The position numbers and the translations under genes are program-made. The notes beneath the pieces were generated by a model. That model worked only from the letters and a program-made list of their open reading frames with translations, was not told the origin of the DNA and made no database searches. 64,000 nucleotides of DNA, from positions 535,653 to 599,652 of the forward strand of contig JACYUE010000001.1 of assembly GCA_014841595.1 (NCBI GenBank), read 5' to 3'. Below, in pieces: positions 48,469 through 56,721 of this stretch; position 1 is the first letter of the stretch; the number at the start of each line of letters is the position of its first letter. Source of the stretch: Oxalobacteraceae sp. CFBP 8761 (lineage in GTDB: Bacteria; Pseudomonadota; Gammaproteobacteria; Burkholderiales; Burkholderiaceae_D).

Positions 48469-49251
48469 TCAGGATGAACCTTGTGCCAGCCGCTGCAGTG
48501 CGTCCGGATCGAGGATCACCAGGCGGTGCGCGTCCTTGAGCACGACCCCCTGCTGCGCCAGCACCAGCAGGGCGCGGGTGACCGTTTCGCGGCTGGTGTT
48601 GATCATGTTGGCGATGTCCTGGTGCGTTGGCAGGTTCTCGACCACACGCTGGCCTTCCTTGTCCTCGGTCTGCGGCATCAGCGCGATATAGGTGTAGATG
48701 CGGCGCGTCGTGTTGTTGATGCTGAGAAGCGCGCGGAATTCGGAATCGCGCTGGATCTTCTGGGCCAGGTGGCCGAGCATCTTGTGCGCCACCGACGGCG
48801 AGTGCGAGAACAGGTGCATCGCGGTCGAGGCTGGCAAGAACGCGACCAGCACCTCGGTCATGGCCACCACCGACGCCGAGCGGGTCGAGCCGTTGATCAG
48901 GGCGATCTCGCCAAAGAAGTCACCGGCCGCCAGCATGCGCAGGCCGACCGCGCGCCCGTCTTCGGTCACGTCGACCACTTGCAACTGGCCCGAAAGCAGG
49001 AACAGCAGTGCATCGGCGACGCCGCCCTTGTGCAGGACCACCGTGCGTTTCGGGAAATGGCGGTAACGCATCTCGCTCTTGACGCGCGCGATGTCTTCGT
49101 CACTCAGCTCGGAAAACAGCGGAATCTTGCGCAGGTGGACCTGGACCTGGTGTTCCTGGAGTTGCGGCGCAGCGCCAACGGCCGCTTCTTGCGCAGGCGC
49201 GGCAGCGGCGGCAGCGGCGGATTTCAGGGAAAGCTTGGCGCTGGTACTCAT
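48469..49251 (-). CDS. Crp/Fnr-family transcriptional regulator
   Basis: A 260-residue regulator. An Ala-rich N-terminal extension (about 35 residues) precedes a cyclic-nucleotide-binding domain with FFGEIALINGSTRSASV. E115, R124 and S125 correspond to the ribose/phosphate-contacting residues of CRP. A long dimer helix follows, then a winged helix whose recognition helix is TSRETVTRALLVL. R221, E222 and R226 match R180, E181 and R185 of E. coli CRP, which read TGTGA. Specificity for cAMP, cGMP or c-di-GMP cannot be read from sequence. It is last in an operon whose first gene is a CHASE2 cyclase. Confidence 0.92.
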   Translation of the reverse strand: MSTSAKLSLKSAAAAAAAPAQEAAVGAAPQLQEHQVQVHLRKIPLFSELSDEDIARVKSEMRYRHFPKRTVVLHKGGVADALLFLLSGQLQVVDVTEDGRAVGLRMLAAGDFFGEIALINGSTRSASVVAMTEVLVAFLPASTAMHLFSHSPSVAHKMLGHLAQKIQRDSEFRALLSINNTTRRIYTYIALMPQTEDKEGQRVVENLPTHQDIANMINTSRETVTRALLVLAQQGVVLKDAHRLVILDPDALQRLAQGSS

Positions 49252-49267
49252 GGATGTGTCGGTCTCG

Positions 49268-49594
49268 TCAAAAATGCCCGGCCACGAAGACGGCCAGGGC
49301 GGCGCAGCCGATGCCGGCCGCATTGGCAGCCAGATCGCGCCAGCAGAAGCGGCGATCCGGCACCAGGGCTTGCAGGCATTCGATCAACCAGCCGAACACC
49401 AGCAGGCCAGCCATCCACCATGCTGCCTCGACACCGTCCTGCGCAATGCGCAGGGCCAGCACGGTCAACAGCGCGAAGGCGCCAAAATGCATCAGTTTAT
49501 CGTTCGGCAGAGGCGGCAGCCAGCGGTTGGGCACCAGACACCCGGCCAACAGTCCGAGCGACGCGCAGACCAACAAAATCGCTTCCAGTCTCAC
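49268..49594 (-). CDS. VanZ-family membrane protein
   Basis: A 108-residue protein with four hydrophobic segments and the VanZ-like pattern of a DKLMHFGAFALLTV helix followed by FGWLIECLQALVPDRRFCWRDLAANAAG. Small VanZ-like proteins are widespread near polysaccharide or envelope genes; the biochemical role is not established, although VanZ gives low-level teicoplanin resistance in enterococci. It lies 16 bases before the Crp-family gene and 39 bases after the outer-membrane protein gene, so it is within the cyclase-Crp operon. Confidence 0.88.
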   Translation of the reverse strand: MRLEAILLVCASLGLLAGCLVPNRWLPPLPNDKLMHFGAFALLTVLALRIAQDGVEAAWWMAGLLVFGWLIECLQALVPDRRFCWRDLAANAAGIGCAALAVFVAGHF

Positions 49595-49633
49595 CAGAGG
49601 GTCCTCTACAAATCAGGACCGCGATTGTACCGC

Positions 49634-50926
49634 CTATGGCGTATGCCATTGCCAGCTCAACTGCAGTTGGCGATTATTGTACTGAAAGATCGAGATGTTC
49701 TCGCGGTTGCGCACTGCGCGGGCCTCCAGAACGATACGCTGCTGCTTGCCGATCTGGTACGTCAGCGAGGCGCGCAGCACCTGCGTGCGCTGGGCGCGTA
49801 CCTGGTCGATCAGGAGCTCGGGCGAATAGGGACTGGCGCTGTCCCAGCTCTGGCGGGTATAGGCCAGTTCGCCGGTCGTGCTCCAGCCGAGCGGGCGGCG
49901 CAGGTTCAGGCTGACATAGGCGCCATGCCGGTTGCCGCCGGGGCGATCGGCCAGCGCGCGGTCGGACTGTACGCCCGCAGTCAGGGTGGCGCTGAGGTCA
50001 CCCGTGTAGTGGCTCAGCAGCGCGCGTGCCTCGATCAGGTTGGCGTCGAACGCGCTCAGAGTGGCGTAGTCGGTGCGAGTGGCCGCGCCGATCAGGTGCA
50101 ACTGGGTGCGTGGCGGCAGCGGCACGGGTGGCGTCACGCGCACCTGGGCCTGGCCCTGGCGCTGGTACAGATGGCCGCCCATGCCCGTGAGTCCGAGCGA
50201 GGCGGTGCCGCGTACCAGCCATGTACCCAGCCGCCACGGCGATTCGACGCCGCCGAACAGTGCCGTGGTGTCGTAGTCGTGCAGGCTGTCGTAGCGCCGG
50301 CCCTGGAATTGCAGAAAACCGAGTGTGCCGTTGGCCGTGATGTCACGCAGGTAGTCGGCGCTCACTTGCGTGTAGCCGTCATGCTTGGGCAAAAAATCGG
50401 CCAGCAGTGGCAGTTCGACCGTACCGTCCGGACCTTCGACGATGAACGTCGAATTGCTTGCGCCCTGGTTCACGTTATCGTCGACGCCGCGGCTGACGCT
50501 GATGGCGGCAGTGCTCGCCGGCGTCCAGCGCACGCAGCCGGTGTCGCGCGCCTCGGCGATCAGTTCGAGGATTTCACGGCGCGGATTGAAGCGGGTTTCG
50601 ACATTGGCGAACAGGCGCTCGGCTTCATCGCCCTGGCCCAGGCTGCACTGGATCAGCGCCAGGTCGAGCCAGGCGCCGGCGTGCTGCGGCACGATGCCGA
50701 TCAGGCGTGTCATCTGCTCCGACGCATCGCTCTTGCGGCCTTCGGCCAGCGACTGCAGGGCTTCCTGATACAGTAGTTCTTCCGCCGTATGCCCGGATGG
50801 ACGGGGCAGGGCAGCGTCTTCAGGGCTGGCGCCAGGCGACGGGCTGCCCGATTGCGCGAGCGCACCGTTGCAGGCCAGTGCCAGGCAGAGGCCCGCTATC
50901 GCGCGCACGATGAGGGTCTGGTTCAC
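49634..50926 (-). CDS. Outer-membrane protein: TPR region plus beta-barrel
   Basis: A 430-residue exported protein. A signal peptide (MNQTLIVRAIAGLCLALACNGALAQ has its cleavage after LAQ) is followed by a tetratricopeptide-like region (EELLYQEALQSLAEGRKSDA; QHAGAWLDLALIQCSLGQGD). From about residue 150 there are alternating beta strands ending in an aromatic (LSWQWHTP), typical of an outer-membrane barrel. The layout resembles Slam/DUF560-type proteins (periplasmic TPR, 14-strand barrel), but I cannot prove membership. Its start overlaps the cyclase stop by four bases (ATGA), so the two are co-translated, suggesting the barrel feeds information or partners to the cyclase. Confidence 0.8.
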   Translation of the reverse strand: MNQTLIVRAIAGLCLALACNGALAQSGSPSPGASPEDAALPRPSGHTAEELLYQEALQSLAEGRKSDASEQMTRLIGIVPQHAGAWLDLALIQCSLGQGDEAERLFANVETRFNPRREILELIAEARDTGCVRWTPASTAAISVSRGVDDNVNQGASNSTFIVEGPDGTVELPLLADFLPKHDGYTQVSADYLRDITANGTLGFLQFQGRRYDSLHDYDTTALFGGVESPWRLGTWLVRGTASLGLTGMGGHLYQRQGQAQVRVTPPVPLPPRTQLHLIGAATRTDYATLSAFDANLIEARALLSHYTGDLSATLTAGVQSDRALADRPGGNRHGAYVSLNLRRPLGWSTTGELAYTRQSWDSASPYSPELLIDQVRAQRTQVLRASLTYQIGKQQRIVLEARAVRNRENISIFQYNNRQLQLSWQWHTP

Positions 50927-52893
50927 GATGCCTGCTCCGGCGCGGCGCTGCTGGCTTGCAGACTGGGTTCGAATGTATACAAAGGGGTAGCTCTTTCTTT
51001 GCCGCGCAGCAGGCGCTCGCCCAGGGCGAGGAAACGGTGGCGCTCACTGCGCTCGACCGTTCCCGGACCGATAATGACATTGTGCGTGAAATCACGCGCG
51101 ACCTGCTCCAGGCGGGCGGCCGTATTGACGCCGTCGCCGACCGCAGTATAGATGCTGCGAAACATCGTGCCAAAGTCGCCCGCCATCGCGGCGCCGCTTT
51201 CGATCCCGATCCGCACCCGCAGCGGTTGGTAACCCTGACGCACCCGGCTTGCGCTGAGTTCGTCGACGCGCACCTGGATCGCGCGCGCCGCATCGAGCGC
51301 CAGGTCGGCATGCTCGGCCTGCGGCAACGGTGCGCCCCAGAACGCCATCATCCCGTCGCCCGTGTATTTGTCGAGCGTGCCCTGGTGATCGATCACGGGG
51401 CCGGTCAGGCAATCGAGGAAGTCGCGCGTGAGCGTGGCCGCTGCTTCCACCGGCAGCGTCTCGACCTGGCTCGTGTACCCTTCCATGTCGGCCACGAGCG
51501 TAGTCACGTCGCAGCGGCGCGGGCGCAGCGGGTCTTCTTCTTCGCTGCGCAGCAATTGCTCGACAACGGCTGGCGCCACGTATTGCCGCAGCGTCTGCAG
51601 CAGGTGGCGCGAGCGGCGCTGGGCCTGCTGCCAGCCGTAGGGCACCGCCACCGCCAGCAGGAACAGATTGGTGCCCAGCGGCCCCACTGGCGCGAACACC
51701 GGGTCGTGCGGCGCCACGATGTAAGCCAGTCCCAGCCACAAGGCCGAACTGGCGCCCAGCAGCAATACGCAATTGGCGGCCGACAGGCGCGGGAAGGCGA
51801 GCGTGCAGGCGACGCACGACGCCAGCGCAAACAGGCAGGCGATCAGGCGCCCCGGCCACGGCGCCGGTTGCTTGCCTTCCTGGCGGTCAAGCAGGGCCGA
51901 CAGGATGGTGGCTTGTACACCGAGCCCCGGGCGGTTGGCGGCGAGCGGCGTCGAAACCCGGTCACCCATGCCCAGCGACGATGAGCCGATCAGCACCAGG
52001 CGCTCGCTGGCGCCCTCGGGGGCAATGCGCTGGGCCAGGATGTCGCCGGCACTGACCACCGTATAGGCGCGCCAGTCCCGTGTATAGGGAATGCGCATCA
52101 GGCCGGCGTTGTCGACGGCCAGCGCCGGCTGCCCGGTGCAGCAGTTGACCAGGGCCAGTCCAAGCGCCGGATACGCCTTGCCGCCAAAGCGCGTCACCAG
52201 CGGCACATGGCGCAGGGCGCCATCGGCATCGGGGATGAAACCGATCGCGCCGACATGCGGCGCCCGCGCCAGCCCCGGGTAGTTGCCGATGAAGCCGGTG
52301 GCCGGCACGCCGCCGGCCTGGCCGGCGATCGCGCCGCCCAGGTGGCCGTCGAGCACCGGCTGCGGCCGGTTGCCGGCAAAGTCGAAATCGAAGGCCTGGG
52401 CCGGCACCAGCGGACCGTGCGCGGCGAGCAGGGCCAGGCGCATGTCGCCATCGGTACCGCTCGCGGCCGGCAGCAGGATGTCGAGGGCGACGCCGCGCGC
52501 GGCGTAGCGGGTGAGCAGGATTTCTACAAGGTGCGCCAGGCGCTCGCGCGGCCAGGGCCATGGACCGAGTTCGCGCAGCGAGGCTTCATCGATATCGACG
52601 ACCAGGATGCGCGCTTCGGGCGCAGTGCTGACCTGCAGGCGCAGAAACGCATCGCGCAGCCATTCATTGGGCAGGAAGGCCACCTGGTTGAGGCCAATCC
52701 GCGACCACCTGTTGTCAGATGGCGACACGCCCGCCGTGGTGCTCCACTGTGTCCAGAGAGTGACCATCAAAGCCAGCGCAGCGATGATCCAGCGGCCACG
52801 GGTACGTGCTTGCGTTCTCGGTTCAGCCACGCGCTGCGCTCTTGTCAAAGAATTGGTTGGTGAAGTGTAGTGACGCAGTATAACTGGTCGCAT
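50923..52893 (-). CDS. CHASE2-domain class III adenylate cyclase
   Basis: A 656-residue membrane cyclase. After one helix comes a CHASE2 extracytoplasmic sensor (ILVVDIDEASLRELGPWPWP; LPAASGTDGDMRLALLAAHG), then three transmembrane helices (about residues 345-440). The catalytic domain has metal-binding Asp in VADMEGYT (about 465) and in KYTGDGMMAFWG (about 512). Lys before YTGDG and Thr in YTAVGDGVNTAARL are the substrate-selecting pair of class IIIb adenylate cyclases, and the Asn/Arg of VNTAARL are the transition-state residues. All catalytic residues appear intact. It heads the operon ending in the Crp-family gene and is divergent from the FecR gene. ATG 52893 is preferred over the longer frame to 52983, which would run through the CRP-like site. 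Confidence 0.92.
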   Translation of the reverse strand: MRPVILRHYTSPTNSLTRAQRVAEPRTQARTRGRWIIAALALMVTLWTQWSTTAGVSPSDNRWSRIGLNQVAFLPNEWLRDAFLRLQVSTAPEARILVVDIDEASLRELGPWPWPRERLAHLVEILLTRYAARGVALDILLPAASGTDGDMRLALLAAHGPLVPAQAFDFDFAGNRPQPVLDGHLGGAIAGQAGGVPATGFIGNYPGLARAPHVGAIGFIPDADGALRHVPLVTRFGGKAYPALGLALVNCCTGQPALAVDNAGLMRIPYTRDWRAYTVVSAGDILAQRIAPEGASERLVLIGSSSLGMGDRVSTPLAANRPGLGVQATILSALLDRQEGKQPAPWPGRLIACLFALASCVACTLAFPRLSAANCVLLLGASSALWLGLAYIVAPHDPVFAPVGPLGTNLFLLAVAVPYGWQQAQRRSRHLLQTLRQYVAPAVVEQLLRSEEEDPLRPRRCDVTTLVADMEGYTSQVETLPVEAAATLTRDFLDCLTGPVIDHQGTLDKYTGDGMMAFWGAPLPQAEHADLALDAARAIQVRVDELSASRVRQGYQPLRVRIGIESGAAMAGDFGTMFRSIYTAVGDGVNTAARLEQVARDFTHNVIIGPGTVERSERHRFLALGERLLRGKERATPLYTFEPSLQASSAAPEQAS

Positions 52894-52968
52894 TGCCCGA
52901 TTGCATTGTTTATTTGGAAATATCGCACACTGAAATGCCCATATCGGCACGGTTCCTTTACGATAGAA

Positions 52969-52984
52969 TGTGATAACCGTCACA
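52969..52984. promoter_or_regulatory. CRP-like operator TGTGA-N6-TCACA in the cyclase/FecR divergent promoter
   Basis: TGTGA (52969-52973), six bases, TCACA (52980-52984): an exact match to the CRP core. Its centre (52976.5) is about 42 bases before a predicted start near 53019, if TACAGT at 53007-53012 is the -10 of the FecR gene. This is a Class II activator position. Confidence 0.75.
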
Positions 52985-53032
52985 GCAGCGCGTCAAGGCG
53001 ACGCGGTACAGTGGGAAGGAAAGGGGTCTATC

Positions 53033-54454
53033 TTGCACAAATTATTCATTACCGCCACGCTTGCATGCGCCGCGCAGTTTGCCCATGCCGCCGAGGCGGG
53101 CAAGATCATTTTCGTAACCGGCGCAGCCTCGGCCGGCGAGCGCGCGGCCGTCGAAGGCGCGCGCGTCGAAGAAGGGCAGATGCTGTCCACGGGCGCCGAT
53201 GGTTATATGTATGTGAAGACAGCCGACAATGGCCTCTTCATCCTGCGCCCACAGACCCGGGCCCGCATCGTCACGTACCAGATCGACAAGCAGAACCCCG
53301 CCAACACCCGCGTCAAGTTCGAGCTGCTCAGTGGTACCGCGCGCAGCAAGTCGGGCGAGGCCGTCAAGCAGGCGCGCCAGAACTTCCGCTTCAATACGCC
53401 CGTGGCGGCCATCGGCGTGCGCGGCACCGATTTCACGGTCACGACCGACAACGACACGTCGCGCGTCTCCGTGTTTTCGGGCGGCGTCGTCGTGAGCGGC
53501 TTCGTGGGCAGTTGCCGGCCAGACGGGGCAGGGCCGTGCGAAGGCGGTGCCAGCCGTGAACTGAGCGCGGCCCAGCGCGGGCAACTCGTGCAGGTCACGC
53601 GTGGCCAGGCTGCGCCGCAGGTGCTTGAAGCGGGCGGCCAGAGCCCGGACCAGGCCGCCCCGCCGCGTCCCGATGAACCCCTGACCAAGAAGGATGCCGA
53701 CCAGCCAAAGGTCAATGTCGAGGTAGCCAAGAACATCGGCCTGAACACCGCCATCGACAAGGTCGTCAATCCTGGGCCTGCCGAGCCGGCGAACCCGCCG
53801 GTCGACCTGCCTGACGTGGAAACGCCGGTCGTGGTGGTCCCGGTGCCTGAAACCCCGGTCACGCCAGGGCCTGCGCCAACGCCGGTACCCGAGACGCCGG
53901 TGTCGCCGCTGCCGCCGGTCGGTGTGCCGAACCCGGCCGAGCGCTTTGCCATCTGGGGACGCTGGCAACCGGTGAACGGCGATGCGGCGCCGTTCGACTT
54001 TGCCGCACAAGATGCAAAGAATGAACGGATTGCGCTCAATGGTTATTTCGCACTGTTCCGTACGCCAGGTAAAGAGTATGTCGCGCCAAATAACGGCAGC
54101 GTCGGATTCAGCCTGCGCAGCAGTGAGGCATATGTCATGACCGAATATGGCAACGGCATTATCGTGACCGCGCCAGCGACCTTGTCGAATGGTGCGCTGA
54201 ACGTCGATTTCGCGAAACGCAGTTTCAACACCAATATGGATCTGACCACGCGCAGCGATATCGTCAAGCTGCGTGGTGACGGCACGGTCAGCAGCGACGG
54301 TCGCCTGCGAGGTGATGCTGCCGGGCGTCAGGGGTATTTGAACATTCAGGGACTGCTGACCAATGAACGGGGTTCGTCGTCGACTGCGGCAACGATCTTC
54401 GACGGGCGCATCGATGATCGCCGCACCGTCAATGGCGGTGCGACCTGGCGTTGA
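53033..54454 (+). CDS. FecR-domain secreted protein
   Basis: A 473-residue periplasmic protein. TTG 53033 gives a signal peptide (MHKLFITATLACAAQFAHA) and is preceded by GGAAAGGGG; a longer frame to 52970 would run through the CRP-like site. Residues about 40-165 form a FecR domain (VEEGQMLSTGADGYMYVKT; NFRFNTPVAAIGVRGTDFTV). A long Pro/Val/Glu-rich linker follows (about 255-315) and then a C-terminal beta-rich domain (about 330-470) of transferrin-binding-protein-like appearance. FecR domains transmit envelope signals; pairing with CHASE2 cyclases is a recurring neighbourhood. The gene is monocistronic, closed by a strong terminator. Confidence 0.87.
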   Translation: MHKLFITATLACAAQFAHAAEAGKIIFVTGAASAGERAAVEGARVEEGQMLSTGADGYMYVKTADNGLFILRPQTRARIVTYQIDKQNPANTRVKFELLSGTARSKSGEAVKQARQNFRFNTPVAAIGVRGTDFTVTTDNDTSRVSVFSGGVVVSGFVGSCRPDGAGPCEGGASRELSAAQRGQLVQVTRGQAAPQVLEAGGQSPDQAAPPRPDEPLTKKDADQPKVNVEVAKNIGLNTAIDKVVNPGPAEPANPPVDLPDVETPVVVVPVPETPVTPGPAPTPVPETPVSPLPPVGVPNPAERFAIWGRWQPVNGDAAPFDFAAQDAKNERIALNGYFALFRTPGKEYVAPNNGSVGFSLRSSEAYVMTEYGNGIIVTAPATLSNGALNVDFAKRSFNTNMDLTTRSDIVKLRGDGTVSSDGRLRGDAAGRQGYLNIQGLLTNERGSSSTAATIFDGRIDDRRTVNGGATWR

Positions 54455-54473
54455 CCTTTGTCTATCCGATAAT

Positions 54474-54501
54474 AAAAAAACCCGGGATTCCGGGTTTTTT
54501 T
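54474..54501 (+). terminator. Terminator of the FecR gene
   Basis: CCCGG (54481-54485) and CCGGG (54490-54494) around loop GATT, flanked by seven A and seven T that extend the stem and supply the U-tract. The symmetric A/T flanks could work in both directions. Confidence 0.85.
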
Positions 54502-54825
54502 ATGTAATGGGAATTAATGGCTGAGTATATTTAACCTGGTTTTTGTTTCAAGATGTAACGACGAGAATGATTATCAAAGTACAAGATTCTGAGTGTACCC
54601 TGTGATAATTGAAGAGAATCTCCGGAGAGAATCGGTTTGATCCCGCAACTTTGTCTGGAAATTGTCATTTTTTAGGAAAACTTGGTCATTACTGTGATGG
54701 CCGTCACACGAGTCATGCCGACGTATCTGTCATGATGCGGCTCGTTGGACTTCAAGAGTGTCCTCGGCTCTTGCAATAAAGAATCAACATTCGATCGATC
54801 GATCTCATTTTTTTTGGAGTTACAC
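54502..54825. other. Regulatory gap before the DUF4214 gene
   Basis: About 320 bases of AT-rich sequence with no gene. It contains the CRP-like site at 54693-54708 and, further on, a CATGAT (54731-54736) that could be a -10 element, giving a leader of about 84 bases. A TTTTTTTTGGAG ribosome-binding site precedes ATG 54826. Confidence 0.6.
54693..54708 (+). promoter_or_regulatory. CRP-like operator upstream of the DUF4214 gene
   Basis: TGTGA (54693-54697), six bases, TCACA (54704-54708): an exact CRP core. The centre (54700.5) lies about 42 bases before a start predicted from CATGAT at 54731-54736, again a Class II spacing. Confidence 0.7.
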
Positions 54826-56592
54826 ATGGCTATCGTCACCACCCACGTTGCAGCAGTTCAACAAATGTACGTCGCTTACTTCGGTCGTCCTGCTGACACC
54901 GCAGGCCTGGACTACTGGACCAACGTCGTTGAAGCCAACGCCGGCGCAACCGCTGCAGTGTCGGCCGCTTTCGCCGCATCGCCAGAATACATCGTGACCT
55001 ACTTCGGTCAGACCAACACCCAGATCGTCAACAACATCTATCAAAACCTGTTCGGTCGCGACGCTGATGCAGCTGGCCGCACCTACTGGGCAAACCTGCT
55101 GACCAACGGCACCATCAAGGTCGACACCATCGTTGCTGAAGTTGCAAAAGCAGCACTGACCACCGACGCAGAAGCCGTCGAAAACAAGGTCGCTGCTTCG
55201 ACCGCCTTCACCGCTCAGCTGGACACCGCCGCTGAAAACGCAGGCTACGCTGGTAACTCGGCACTGACCCTGGCTAAAGCGTTCATCAAGTCGGTCACCA
55301 CCGACGCAACCCTGACGACCGCAATCACCCCAGCTAATCTGACCGCACAAGTTGCTGCTGTCGTCAAAGCCGGCACCCCATTCACGCTGGCTGGCGGCCT
55401 GGCTGCTGTCGAAGCTGCTGATGACAACCTGGCTACTTTCCTGGAAGACAACTCGTTCGCATCCGCAGCTGCTGCTTCGACCGCAATCACGACTGCTGAA
55501 ACCAACGCAATCGCTGCAGTTGACGCTGAAGTCACCGGCACCTACACCGGTGCAACCAGCTCGGTGCAAGCTGCTCTGATCGCTGATCAGCGCACTGCCA
55601 ACACCAAAGCACTGGCCGATGCCAACACCGCACTGACCACCGCCAATGCTAACGCTGCTGCCATCACCGGCCTGAGCGCTGCAATCGCTAACCAGCGCGC
55701 TGCAGTTGCTGCTAACGCAGCTGCAATCGAACTGGCTGAAGAGACCCAGGTTGAACTGAACGTTGCTTCTGCTGCACTGGAAGCGCGCGTTGGTACCCTG
55801 GAATTCGCTCCAACCATCACCGCACCTGCAACCGGCTCGACCGTGGTTGTGATGTTCGACAACGCTGGTACCGACGTCAACCTGATTTCGATCAACGCTG
55901 CTGGTAACTTCGTCCTGGCACCCGGCGCGACCGAAGCCAAGTACCCAGGCGTGACCGCTCTGCGTGACGCACTGGCTGCTGACTTCACCGCTGATGCTGA
56001 TGCTGTCTTCGCTGCTGACGACCTGGCCGACGCAAACGCTGACCCAGTCCTGGGTGGTGCCAATGCAGATGAAGTCGCTGCTGTCACCGCTGCTTACACC
56101 GCAATCACCGCTGCCAACACCAACATCACCGAACTGGCTGATGCGATTGCTGACCTGACCGAAGCGCGCGCTCTGAAGACCGAGCTGGCTGCTCTGAACA
56201 AAGCAATCGTCGATGCTGACGCTGCATTCACCACCGCTGGCTACGCTACCCCAGTGACCCTGGACAATGCTTCGGCAGCTGCAACCTCGGGTTCGGACAT
56301 CTTCCTGCTGGGCGATGAAGCTGCTGTTACCATCAGCGCCTTCGGCCGCTCGGGTTCGGACGCTCTGGTCATCGGCAACGGCTACACCGTGAACACCGGC
56401 GCCCTGAGCACCGGCGTTGACACCGCCCTGGAAGTCTTCTTCATCCAGAACGGTACCCGTACCGAAGTCCACGTCGAAGACAAAGCCTTCGGCTCGGCTA
56501 GCGGCGACGTCACCGTCATCACCCTGATCGGTGTCGACGCAACCGACCTGCAACTGACCGACGGCATCATCTCGCTGAAGGCAGGCGCCTAA
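54826..56592 (+). CDS. DUF4214-domain protein, probable type I secretion substrate / surface protein
   Basis: A 588-residue acidic, alanine- and threonine-rich protein with no cysteine and no Sec signal. The N-terminal about 120 residues are a DUF4214 module repeated twice (VQQMYVAYFGRPADTAGLDY; IYQNLFGRDADAAGRTYWAN). A long helical, coiled-coil-like middle follows, then a beta-rich C-terminus (FLLGDEAAVTISAFG to DGIISLKAGA) that could hold an uncleaved type I secretion signal. There are no RTX nonapeptides. Codon use is distinct from neighbours (GCT/GCA, ACC, GAA), as in highly expressed genes. Adjacent type I export genes and composition suggest an S-layer-like or biofilm protein; this is inference. 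Start ATG 54826 has GGAG upstream. Confidence 0.85.
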   Translation: MAIVTTHVAAVQQMYVAYFGRPADTAGLDYWTNVVEANAGATAAVSAAFAASPEYIVTYFGQTNTQIVNNIYQNLFGRDADAAGRTYWANLLTNGTIKVDTIVAEVAKAALTTDAEAVENKVAASTAFTAQLDTAAENAGYAGNSALTLAKAFIKSVTTDATLTTAITPANLTAQVAAVVKAGTPFTLAGGLAAVEAADDNLATFLEDNSFASAAAASTAITTAETNAIAAVDAEVTGTYTGATSSVQAALIADQRTANTKALADANTALTTANANAAAITGLSAAIANQRAAVAANAAAIELAEETQVELNVASAALEARVGTLEFAPTITAPATGSTVVVMFDNAGTDVNLISINAAGNFVLAPGATEAKYPGVTALRDALAADFTADADAVFAADDLADANADPVLGGANADEVAAVTAAYTAITAANTNITELADAIADLTEARALKTELAALNKAIVDADAAFTTAGYATPVTLDNASAAATSGSDIFLLGDEAAVTISAFGRSGSDALVIGNGYTVNTGALSTGVDTALEVFFIQNGTRTEVHVEDKAFGSASGDVTVITLIGVDATDLQLTDGIISLKAGA

Positions 56593-56598
56593 TTATCC

Positions 56599-56616
56599 AG
56601 CCCGCTTCGGCGGGCT
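56599..56616 (+). terminator. First hairpin after the DUF4214 gene
   Basis: AGCCCGC (56599-56605) and GCGGGCT (56610-56616) around a TTCG tetraloop, a very stable hairpin directly after the stop codon but without a T-run. It may protect the mRNA 3' end. Confidence 0.7.
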
Positions 56617-56626
56617 TGGTAACGCC

Positions 56627-56659
56627 AAAACCCGCCACCGCAAGGTGGCGGGTTTTTTT
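56627..56659 (+). terminator. Rho-independent terminator after the DUF4214 gene
   Basis: AAAACCCGCCACC (56627-56639) pairs perfectly with GGTGGCGGGTTTT (56644-56656) across loop GCAA, ending in a run of T to 56659. It should separate the abundant substrate mRNA from the secretion operon. Confidence 0.92.
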
Positions 56660-56721
56660 ACGCCTGTCTTGTGTGAGTCTGTTGTGGACGCGATGCGACT
56701 GAATGTAGTCAGAAAGCTCAT

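Noticed and set aside
52969..53032. Longer N-terminal starts for the FecR protein (52970) and the cyclase (52983)
   Set aside because: They would overlap each other and run through the CRP-like operator. The shorter starts have a signal peptide (FecR) or keep the promoter region free.
54820..56553. A 577-codon minus-strand frame across the DUF4214 gene
   Set aside because: The biased codon use of the plus-strand gene avoids codons whose reverse complement is a stop. The translation is Ser/Gly/Cys/Val-rich nonsense with no domain.
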